NCBI GenBank assembly: GCA_958450325.1
Contig: OY288242.1
Span: forward strand, 64,929,562-64,993,561
Origin: Agrostemma githago
Taxonomy: Eukaryota > Streptophyta > Magnoliopsida > Caryophyllales > Caryophyllaceae
Direction of reading: 5' to 3'
Length of the DNA stretch: 64,000 bases
Shown: piece after piece, positions 55,015-64,000 of the stretch
Position numbering within the stretch: position 1 is the first letter of the stretch
Layout of the letters: each line of letters opens with the position of its first letter
Position numbers and translations under genes: made by a program
The notes under the pieces: generated by a model
What the model saw: the letters and a program-made list of their open reading frames with translations, nothing else
Told to the model about the DNA's origin: nothing
Database searches by the model: none

Positions 55015-55286
55015 GATTCTCTCTTCTCAAACCAAGCAAGTGTTCATTATACTTAGGTCATACGCCTGCGCAAAATCGAGTATACCACATCACGCCTCGT
55101 TTCGGTTTCCAAAATCGAAACCACCATGAACACTCTCAAACCCATCTCAACTTATCCCCACATGCCCATTGAGATCTCCACCAATAATCAACTTCTCGCC
55201 GATAGGGACTCGTTCGACCACCTCCTCTAAGTGTTGCCAAAAATCTCGTTTCACCGACGCACTTAATCCGACTTGTGGTGCATATA
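55015..55286 (-). pseudogene. RTE LINE endonuclease fragment
   Basis: The minus strand encodes the endonuclease middle, with PIGEKLIIGGDLNGHVG and a YAPQVGLSASVKR stretch. It joins the fragment at 54697 across the Cassandra LTR. Confidence 0.78.
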
Positions 55287-58140
55287 CACTACAACAAAAA
55301 AGCCTTTTCGCGACGATTATTTCATGCCAATTAGAAAATCGACATAATTAATGAACATATATTCCTTATGAAAACCACTTAACGTAACAAATATCAATTG
55401 CCACTAATTAACCCAATAAATTGACGTGTTAGTTTTCTATAACCCTAATACACCAACTTAAAACCTCATTCCCTGTTATTAAATCACACTCCCTCAGCAC
55501 GATTTCTCCCTCCTTGCAAACCTCCATTGTAGACCTCCATCACCAACAGTCTGCTCGCCTACCGCTACCGATATCACATTTCTTTGTTGCCAACAGCAGT
55601 TCTACGAATCTGAAAACCTAGCTAAGCCTATTCATATGTCCCTCATCAATTCGCCTAGTCACTGGTGGTTATATTTCGTGAATCTAAATTGTTCTAATTT
55701 GATTTGATTTTGTGTTTGTAGTTGTTTGATTTGAGATTTATTGATGGTTTGTACTTAGGTTTTGCTGAAAAGATGATTGGTTATTGTTGTTGTTGTTGTC
55801 AATTGAATATATGAAAACACCTCGCCATGGATATGTTAAACTCAGTTACTCGGGTACTCAACTTGATGAAAATGATGACTAGGAATATGCTAATTTATAT
55901 TCGAGAGAGTATAATACAACTAGGGTTCTCTACACATCTTTGGAGATCTTAATGATTTGGATTTGCTTCGTACAGACGTTGGCATCCATTGGTTGAACCG
56001 AGATGTGCTGATTGTTTGGAACTTGTTCAAAGAAGCTTCCCGTTCAAATTATGAGGCATTTGTTTCCACTTTTTTTGAAAATTATGCAACTTCAATTTAT
56101 GTTCAATAATCTAGATGGGTATTAAAGCAAGATACACTGCAAAAGGTTTGAACAACTCAATTCTTGTCACTTGTGTATTCCAGGTGAAGGTATTAAAATC
56201 AAAGAGTTTCAGAGATAATCTCATATTCACTCTTCCTGCCAATGGTACGTCTACTCTATAAGTTGTATTCACACGAGGCTCTGCCAGCATATAGTATGTT
56301 GACTATTTATGATGTTTTACTTTCATTTTCTATGTTTTCTGTAATCGTTTTAGTACCATTCATGGTATCAACAGACCCAAATCAATTTACGATTAAGGCT
56401 CTATTGTGTTGTTGTTGCTGTATGGTACTCAATCCTACAGATCAGAGAGTAGGTTTTGCTGAAAAGATGATTGGTTATAGTTTGATTCAATTTAGTCCTT
56501 GATAAATTTGTTTGTGGTCATTGTTTCACTTGCTTGATCTGCTAATATTTTTCTGCGTGTTTGTGGCCTTCTTTTCTTTTCCTACTAACTTCTTTCCAAT
56601 CCTAATGGTTACCATGTTTTGATTTTCTGTAAGGTGTCGAAAACTGTAGATTTTGAAGTTCTACGAGGTCTTACAAATGCACTGCTTGCAGCTAAGAAGC
56701 CAGACAAGGTTTGTCATCAAGCTCTGTGATATACGAATATTGTTTCCTAATTTCAATGTCTTAGCTGGGTTTATAAATGTACCAAGGGTAATAGGTAAGG
56801 CTTTCCATTTTATACTCTGTATTCTGTTTTGGTTTTGTGTTATTGTACCTTTTATTCTCGGCATAGGCTGCTCAGATACCTTTGGAGACTCTTGAGCATC
56901 TTAACAAAGAACAACCAAGTGATAGAACCAACACGGCAAATGAAGACCAGACAATAATGGATTCAGTTCAAGTTAGTCTCCTTTATTTTTTTAATGTTTG
57001 AAGCATTTTCAGAAGTTAACATGCATGATCAGTTGACTTAATATAATAATGTCTTGGCCCAATTTTATGTTTTCCGCAAATTTTCTCTCTTTTTTGCTTG
57101 CAAATGAATTTGTTTTAGTACTTTGTACATTATTCAGAGGAGAAATGAAGATGCCCATAAAACGCTGTGGAATACTAAGATCCGTGACAACTAAAAATGT
57201 AAATTTGGAACCATGGAATTTATACGTAAAACAAGTTGTGATTAATTAATCGAATACAAATTGTGGTACCTCTTTTCAGGTTGAACTGCTTCTTGGAAAA
57301 GCGTTTTCAGACTGGGGTCATATCGGTGATGTAGTATCTGTTTACGATCAGTTAATATCTACTTATCCAAATGATTTTCGTGCTTACTTAGCTAAGGTAA
57401 TTTTTTTACCTATATAAAAGTGTCCAGTCTGAAATTATGGTTTATGTTTCCTACTCGTAGGTTTTATGTTTGAAGGTCTTCCGAAATTACGCATTATTAA
57501 AAACATGCAACCCTATATTTCTGTTGTATTGCCTAACTACAAATATTATCATCACACCAGATTCCTTGTCAGTTCATATTTATCATTTGAGTACACTTTT
57601 TTACTTTCTCCTTGATGATTGATACTATCTGTAAATGAAAGATTTCGCGTGATGACAATGTAGGGAATAATATTGAAGCAAAATGGGAATGTTGGAGATG
57701 CAGAAAGGATGTTCATACAAGTGAGTTTCGAATTATTACTGATCTGACTCCTCTCTTTGTGTTAATCATGTATTATAGTCCTCGAATCATGTATTATAGT
57801 CAATGCAATACTCTAAACCTTGAAGTTGATCCATTGCTGGGTGACTAATTATCTCTTCTTGTTTCACTCCTACTCCTTCCATTATTATTACCTCCTTCCT
57901 TCCTTCCTTTCTTCTGCCACTTATCTCTCTCTATATCTAATCAAAAAAACAAGATTCAAATATTATTGAATAAAGTCAGATAAAAGCAATAGACCAGATT
58001 AAAGATGAAAAATGTGGAGTATATACAGTAGTAGTATTTGTTGAAATAAAAGCAGGTAGCTAGCATTCAGCAACAGACTTAATTTCTCTGATCCAAGTTT
58101 AATGAAAAAAGAGAGTGATTGCTTTATACGAGTAGTAGTA
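55287..58140. mobile_element. CACTA-like element carrying gene exons (one end seen)
   Basis: CACTACAACAAAAAAG at 55287 is a typical CACTA terminus, preceded by ATA. No matching right end is found, so the right limit is arbitrary. The interior has spliced host-gene exons (56184-57720). A direct repeat GGTTTTGCTGAAAAGATGAT lies at about 55759 and 56453. The region 57721-58140 has no gene. Confidence 0.45.
56184..57720 (+). pseudogene. Exons of a TPR-like plant protein gene
   Basis: Five exons with AG/GT borders are seen: 56184-56244 (VKVLKSKSFRDNLIFTLPA), 56634-56708 (VDFEVLRGLTNALLAAKKPD), 56867-56971 (IPLETLEHLNKEQ), 57280-57396 (GDVVSVYDQLISTYPNDFRA) and 57664-57720 (GIILKQNGNVGDAERMFIQ). 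The last two have the helical pattern of tetratricopeptide repeats and resemble a family of chloroplast-predicted plant TPR proteins; this identification is from memory. The 5' and 3' exons are missing. The exons are unusually clean, with no stops, so capture is recent or this is part of a real gene. Confidence 0.6.
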
Positions 58141-58619
58141 ATAAGAAATACAAGTGAGTTCCCACTTCCAATGCGATGTTTCCGTTGCCTTTTTCACAAT
58201 TCCCACCTTACCCTTCCCTTCCCTTCAACTAACTGCCAAAATCCCCCATACAAGTAGTTTACTTACCGTTGCTTTACAAATCACTTTAAATTTCCCAACA
58301 CCCTTTTCTTCCCCACATTTAATATATATATATATAGTAAGGCTCTTATGAGTCTCTTACTCTATATGAGTCCATGAGTCCTCATCCCATCCGTTGGATG
58401 GGATGAGGATGGATGGACAAGATTCATTGAATTAAAAAAAAAAGGGAAGATTTACGTTCCTAAAATAGATCCCTAGAATTTAGGAAACAATAACCCACTC
58501 CATCACGTTCGTTCATCATTCATCACATTCATTCATTCATTCAACCGTGAGAAAAAAACGCTTCATTCACCACGTTCATCCTTTCATTCAATCAAAATTG
58601 TGCACGAAAACGCGTTACA
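58141..58619 (+). other. Upstream region of the FAR1-like gene
   Basis: It contains a TA-dinucleotide run (58322-58336), a 31-bp perfect hairpin (58379-58409), an A-run (58432-58443) and a CATTCATTCATT stretch. It is probably promoter and 5' UTR of the next gene. Confidence 0.45.
58379..58409. repeat. Perfect 14-bp-arm hairpin
   Basis: TCCTCATCCCATCC, loop GTT, then the exact complement. It lies about 210 bp upstream of the FAR1-like ATG. Confidence 0.9.
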
Positions 58620-60263
58620 ATGGATCCAGAATCAGTATCATCTTCCTCAACAATTGACAAGCAATCGTCTGAGTATAACAATGGTGAGTTTCAATAATAA
58701 TTTGACGTCGATTTTCATTGTTGCTATTGCTTTCATTGTTGCGCAATTTTCTAACGTCGATTTGGATGTTGATATTGCTTTCGTTGCTATTTCATAATTG
58801 GGTTATATTTTACTTTCATTGTTGCGTTATTTCATTGTTGCTATGGTGAGATTTACTTTCATTGTTGCGTTATCTTTTGACGTCAATTTCTCTTTGCTGC
58901 TATTACTTTCATTGTTGTGTTATTATTTAACGTCGAATTGTATGTAAAGGCAGAAAACGTCATTGAAGTAACATACTGTCTGAGTTACAGTAACACTTAT
59001 TCGCAATTATAGTAACACTTTGAACGTTTAGGAAAAGGATTTAGATGATGATGTTAAAGTAACATACTGTAGTAGTTAGAGTAACACAACTTATTAATTG
59101 AAGTAACTCAATAATTGCATGAGTGTAACATTGATTAATTTTGTATTAGGGCAGAAACGTCATTGAAGTAACATACCGACTGAGTTACAGTAACACTTAA
59201 TTGCAATCACAGTAACACGTAGCGTTTAGAAAAAGGGGTTTGGTGATGATGTTAAAGTAACATTCTGTACTAATAAGAGTGACAGTACTTGTTAACTGCA
59301 GTAACCCATTGGTTTCATTGGTGTACCGTTCTTTGATTGGGTGCAGGTGGCATTGGCAATGAAGCAAACGCACAGGACAACAGTGCAAAAGGTGAGAATT
59401 TATTCATTTTATTGATCGTGGGTTAATAACAGTGGTTCATCGCTCTCGTTTTAACTCAGATTCCAGATTTAACGTGTGCTACATTGATACTACCATTTTT
59501 TTTACTATTAACGCAGAAACGTCGTTGAGGTAACACACCTTCTGAGTTACAGTAACACTATATTGCAGTTACAGTAACACATCGGTCGTTTTAGGATGAA
59601 GGTTTTGATAATGATGTTAAAGTAACGTACTGTGTTAGTTAGAGTAACGCAACTTATGAAGTAAAGTAACACATATGTCTCAATTGTGTAACGTTGTTTT
59701 TAACTTGTGCAGGTAGCACTTGCCAAGAACCGAATGCACAAGAATGGTGCAGAGATGTGGGTGAGGCTTTCACTCCGTACATGGAGCAAGTATTTGAAAC
59801 AATTGAAGAGGCAGTGGAATTTTACAAAATCTACGCACTGGCTTGCGGATTTGATGTAAGAAGGTATACAACAAAGCGATGGCACGGTGGTGAGATAAAG
59901 TCAAAGCTCCTAGTCTGCAACAGACAGGGTTTCACGAAATCCGTTAAAGCTGTTAAGAAAACACCTGCGGCTGTGAAAGCTGTTAACGATGCAGCTGGGG
60001 GAGGAGTTGTTGAAGTTGTTAACAACACACCTGAGGCTGTGAAAGCTGTTAACAATGCAGCTGCGCCTAAAAAGAAGACGAACGTCCATCGTTGCGGGTT
60101 CAAGGCAAGGATCAGGCTGTTCAATAAAGGAGGCATTCTCAGGATTGATAGGTTCCACATCGGCCACAACCACGAACTGATCTCACCAAAAGACAGAGAA
60201 TTTCACAAGCCGTCGAGGAACCTGACAAAGTACCACAAGCAACTGATCTTGAACAATTCACGG
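58620..60263 (+). pseudogene. FAR1-related gene, 5' part (DNA-binding domain only)
   Basis: Exon 1 (58620-58683) begins MDPESVSSSSTIDKQSSEYN. Exon 2 (59347-59391) encodes GGIGNEANAQDNSAK. Exon 3 (59713-60263) holds the FAR1 zinc-binding domain: EAVEFYKIYALACGFDVRR, a conserved CNRQGF, HRCGFKARI and the closing HIGHNHEL. All three exons join in phase 1. Between the Cys and CGF motifs is an insert with a duplicated PxAVKAVNxAA unit. FAR1/FRS proteins are transcription factors derived from Mutator-like transposases. The transposase core and SWIM finger are missing; the gene runs into non-coding sequence and then a Tat element at 60395. It could be a domesticated gene fragment or part of a MULE. 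Confidence 0.78.
58930..59712 (+). repeat. Three intron repeat units with AGTAACAC motifs
   Basis: A unit of about 190 bp occurs at about 58947-59146, 59152-59346 and 59513-59712. Each has AACGTC.TTGA.GTAACA, then GAGTTACAGTAACAC, then GATGATGTTAAAGTAAC. Units 2 and 3 end at the acceptor sites of exons 2 and 3. Confidence 0.8.
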
Positions 60264-60394
60264 GTACGGAGTAACACAATTTCTTTTATAGAATAACATT
60301 TGAGTAATATAGGTGTAACACCTTTTTTTTTCTAGAGTAACACAGCTGGATTAGTCCAGTTGTGCATAATCTAATTACTTTTTTTTGCTAGAGT
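60264..60394 (+). other. Start of the next FAR1-like intron, then junction
   Basis: AGTAACAC motifs continue past the GT donor to about 60345, then T-rich sequence. The FAR1-like gene is cut here. Confidence 0.5.
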
Positions 60395-60543
60395 GTGGAC
60401 ATGACGTAGGTCCACCCCGACGCGGCCACGCGCGGGTTTGGGTAGGCGAATGAATCTCGTGGTGAGATTGTTCTCGGGTTCGAAATTTAAGTCAAAATGG
60501 AGTCGCCACCGAATTTTGTGGTTATTCGGAACCATACGAGCCC
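60395..60543 (-). other. Ogre-type leader with tRNA-Arg-like primer site, out of place
   Basis: The minus strand contains GGTGGCGACTCCATTTTGA (about 60504-60486). TGGCGACTCC matches the primer site commonly used by Ogre/Tat elements for tRNA-Arg. In a normal element this lies before gag. Here it follows the truncated pol directly, so two element pieces are fused at about 60543. Confidence 0.5.
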
Positions 60544-63500
60544 ACTCTATGTCGTCATGGGCTCCATACTGCTCCCCCTGATAGGATTTTCTTCAACAGA
60601 TATGGCCCAGCCCAGTTGGGTTTGAATTTTCCCCTTGGATCAACTGGTAGTAAAGCTCGAACAGACTTAAGGACTAGATCCCCTTCCTTAATGTTTCTGG
60701 GCCTTACCCGCTTGTTGAAGGCCCGCTGGATCCGTTTCTGGTAGATTTGGATATTGTTGAGAGCGCGGGACCGCCGTTTGTCTAGTAGAACCAACGAATC
60801 GTACCGTGCTCGAACCCAGTCAGCTTCGGGTACTTGACTTTCTAATAGAATTCTGAGGGACGGTACCTCTAATTCAACTGGTTGGACTGCCTCCATCCCA
60901 TAAGTTAGGTAGTACGGCGTTGCTCCGGTTGCGGTGCGAATTGATGTCCGGTACCCCCATAAGGCAAAAGGTATTTTGTCGGGCCAGTCCCGATAATTAT
61001 CAGCCATCTTTTTTAGTATGGTGACAATCGTTTTATTAGCCGCCTCTACTGCTCCGTTCGTTTGGGGACGGTAAGGCGATGACGTGTGCCTTTGAATTTT
61101 ATATTTAGCTAGTAGGGCTGCGGTCTCAGCTTGGAAATGAGTCCCATGATCACTGATAAATTCATGTGGGATTCCATACCGACATATTATCTTGTTTTGG
61201 ATAAGTTTGGCGACATGCTTAGCATTGAGGATGCGATATGATTCAGCTTCGACCCATTTGGTGAAATAGTCGATAGCTACTAAAATGAAGCAGTGTCCGC
61301 CGGTACCGGAGGGATTTACCTTACCGATTATGTCGATACCCCATGTCGAGAACGGCCAAGGCGACGTCATGGTATAAAGCAGAGACGACGGCATATGTTG
61401 CACATTGCCAAAGATTTGACAGTTATGGCAATGTTTGACATAAAATTGGCAGTCGGTTTCCATGGTATTCCAGTAATACCCGAGCCTCATGATTTTTCGG
61501 ACCAACATGTGAGCATTCATATGTGGGCCGTTTTCACCATCATGTACTTCGGCCATTACTTTCTCGGCCTTATATTTGTCAATACAGAGGAGAAGAACCC
61601 CATGTGCCGTCTTTTTGTATAGTTGTCCGTCATCAGTACGGATGAACTGGCTGGCTAGCCTCCGTAAGGCTTTCTTGGCTCGACCCTCAGTCTCGGGAGG
61701 ATATTCTCCATTCGTCAGGTACTTTAATACAGCCTGGTACCAAGGTTCGGGATCAGTGATCTCGATGTCTTCAATGTCATGAACGTATGCCGGCTCGGAC
61801 CGTCTTTCGACGCAAATTGGCATACTGGTCACGTGGTCGGGATTATTCAGCAAAGATGCCAATTTTGAGAGTGCATCTGCAAACTGATTTTCTTCCCGAG
61901 GCAGGTATATATACTCCACCTTTTGGAATTGTTTCTCGAGATCCCTTACTCGTGCTTGGTAGGCCACGAGATTAGCATTCCGAGTCTTCCATTTTTGGAG
62001 TGCTTGGTTAATGACCAAGGATGAGTCGCCATGTACCCGGAGATTTGTGATCCCCAGGTTGGCGGCGGCTTGTAGCCCGTAAATGCACGCTTCGTACTCT
62101 GCTGCATTATTAGTAACATCAAAGTCCAGTTTGATGGAGACGGGGGTATGCTCCCCTCTTGGTGAAATTAGAAGGATCCCGACTCCGAACCCTCGAAAAT
62201 TAGATGCTCCATCGAAGTATAAATCCCATGTTTTGGCATCAGTATGGAAAATATCTTCATCTGGGAAGGACCAGGTGTCGGTGTGTCCTTCTTCGGTTAC
62301 CGGGCTGTCAGCGATGAATTCAGCTACCGCCCGTCCCTTAATGGCCTTTAATGGCACAAATTTTAGGTCGAACTCTGCCAACATTAGAGTCCATCTAGAA
62401 ATTCGGCCATTGAGGATGGGTTTTTCGAAGAGGTATTTGATCGGGTCCATCTTGGATAGAACATGGACCTCGTAGCTGAGCATATAATGTCGGAGCTTCT
62501 TAGTGGCCCAGACTAGAGCCAAACACGTCTTTTCGAGCATGGTATATTTGCACTCATACTCTAAAAACTTCTTGCTGATGTAATAAATGGCTCGTTCTTC
62601 GGAGTCGACTGTCTGAGCCAGCATAGCCCTCATGGCTGTCTCGGTCGTTGTTAGGTATAACGACAGAGGCAAACCGGGTTGAGGTGGCATCAAGACTGGC
62701 GGAGCAGACAGAATTTCCTTGATCTTGTCGAAAGCAGCTTGACACTTGTCATCCCATAGTATCTGTTCCCCTATTTTCAGTTTCTTGAAAATCGGTTCAC
62801 ACACCATGGTTAGTTTGGAAATGAATCGACTAATATACTGGACTTTCCCGAGAAATCACCTTATTTCTTTTTCGGTTTGAGGAGCTTGCATCTCGGTAAT
62901 GGCTTTGATTTTAGCTGGGTCGACCTCGATACCTCGTTGGCTAACGATATGACCCAGTAATTTGCCTGACGTTACCTCGAAACTGCACTTTTGAGGGTTT
63001 AGCCTCATGTTGTATTTGCGCAATCGGGTGAAAAATTTCCTTAGGGCGGTGATGTGACCGTCCCGTTCTTTGGATTTGACAATCATGTCGTCCACATAAA
63101 CCTCTACCTCTTTATGCATCATATCGTGTAGTAGGGTGGTAGCGGTCCTTTGGTAAGTGGCCTCGGCATTAATGAGACCAAACGGCATGACGGTGTAGCA
63201 GTAAGTACCCCAAGGTGTAGTGAAGGTAGTCTTACTCATATCTTCTTCCGCCATCTTAATTTGATTATATCCGGCATACCCGTCCATGAATGATAGAAGG
63301 GCATGATCGGCCGTGTTATCCACCAGTATATCGATGTGTGGTAACGGAAAATCATCCTTCGGGCTTGCTTTGTTAAGATCCCAAAAATCTACGCACACCC
63401 GCACCTTACCGTCCTTTTTAGGAACCGGCACGATGTTTGCAACCCAGTCCGGATACTCGGACACTTGTATGAAGCCGGCATTGAACTGTTTGTCGACTTC

Positions 63501-64000
63501 TTCTTTTACTTTGAGAGACCATTCGGGCCTCATTCGACGAAGCTTCTGCTTGACCGGTTTGCACCCGTCTTTGATAGGTATGCGGTGCTCGGCTATTTCC
63601 CGGTCTATCCCCGGCATGTCCTTGTAGGACCATGCGAAGACATCTTTGAATTCTTGGAGGAGGCTTATGAACTGTTGTTTCTCCTCGGGATCTAAAGATA
63701 ACCCTATCTTAAGTATCTGAGGCTCTAAGGTTGTTCCCACGTTTATGGACTCGATCTCTTCAATTACCGGATTCCGGGATTCCCTTTGCTCTAGTTGCTC
63801 AATCATATGTGGAGGTAAGGGTACCTGTTCGTCGGATTTCTCAATGTCATAGCACAAAACATTTTTGAAAGCAGAATTTAAAAGAGACAAGTCGTAACCA
63901 GAACGGTTGTTATTATTGATTGAAAATTTGCAAAATAGCTCAAAGAGAGCAGCCATCTGATCATTGGTCAGTGGCGGGATTGGTAAAGCACTCGGGACAG
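60544..64000 (-). pseudogene. Ogre/Tat-type pol: RT, RNase H, archaeal-type RNase H, integrase
   Basis: The frame is open from the right edge (64000) to TGA at 62856-62858, then to about 60555. RT motifs are KVRVCVDFWDLNKASPKDDF and VEVYVDDMIVKSKE. The TGA sits in EIR*FLGKVQYISRF and could be a CGA-to-TGA change. After the connection come RNase H, a second RNase H (WDLYFDGASNFRGFGVG), the integrase zinc module (H...H...CHNC) and a DDE core with WGIDIIGKV, FISDHGTHF and TNGAVEAANK. The C-terminal domain is cut at about 60543. Protease and gag lie outside the window. Only one stop was found in 3.4 kb, so the copy is young. Confidence 0.9.

Larger units (their letters stand above)
52054..55286 (-). 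mobile_element. RTE-clade LINE, 5'-truncated and broken
   Basis: This is a minus-strand LINE with a 3' end of TTG repeats (52054-52068) after a conserved end, CCCAAATCATTTGGGACTAA, typical of plant RTE elements. The coding region runs from an endonuclease part (beyond 55014) to a C-terminal RLRWFGHVRRRPIDAPLRR. It is cut at 55286 by a CACTA-like terminus and split by a Cassandra solo LTR. Confidence 0.85.

Overview
The window is nuclear DNA of a flowering plant, probably a eudicot. It is almost entirely transposable elements nested inside one another, with small host-gene fragments carried by DNA transposons. I see no intact host gene, no rRNA gene and no convincing tRNA gene. The species cannot be named from the sequence.

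Layout. (1) 1-31721 is a deep nest. The oldest layer is a plus-strand Athila-like Ty3/gypsy element (C, 18819-31721, its 5' part off the left edge). A minus-strand LTR fragment (E, 17457-18818) interrupts its gag. A minus-strand sister of C (B, 1-590 plus 11932-17456) sits in E. A plus-strand Tat-lineage element (A, 591-11931, 685-bp LTRs, target duplication ATAGG) sits in B. A CACTA transposon (22053-26363, target duplication CTA) splits the second ORF of C and carries antisense exons of VPS22/SNF8, an ESCRT-II subunit. (2) 28996-43828 is a very large inverted repeat. Arms of about 3.9 kb contain the 3' end and LTR of C plus a Tat-type 81-bp tandem array; the 2.2-kb spacer is a decayed Tat antisense ORF. 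One arm is split by an L1-type LINE (38595-43334) whose empty site survives in the other arm. (3) 43829-52053 holds a Tat LTR scrap, Stowaway MITEs and a hAT element (45231-51811). The hAT contains a split Stowaway, which contains a Cassandra (5S-rRNA-bearing TRIM) composite, which contains two solo LTRs of a further family (F). (4) 52054-55286 is a broken minus-strand RTE LINE with a Cassandra solo LTR. (5) 55287-58140 begins with a CACTA-like terminus and carries exons of a TPR-like plant gene. (6) 58620-60263 is the 5' part of a FAR1-related gene with repeated introns. (7) 60395-64000 is a minus-strand Ogre/Tat-type pol that runs off the right edge.

The most unusual signal is a recurring architecture. 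Clusters of short, nearly perfect dyad palindromes lie just upstream of the TATA box in two LTR families with different palindrome sequences. In one family a second eight-unit cluster lies in front of the second ORF. In that family paired substitutions keep the symmetry of the units. Separately, each unit of the tandem arrays in both Tat elements also contains a hairpin. The B/C family lacks reverse transcriptase and integrase in both copies at the same place, so it appears to be a long-lived non-autonomous family that keeps gag, protease and an ATHILA ORF-1-type protein.
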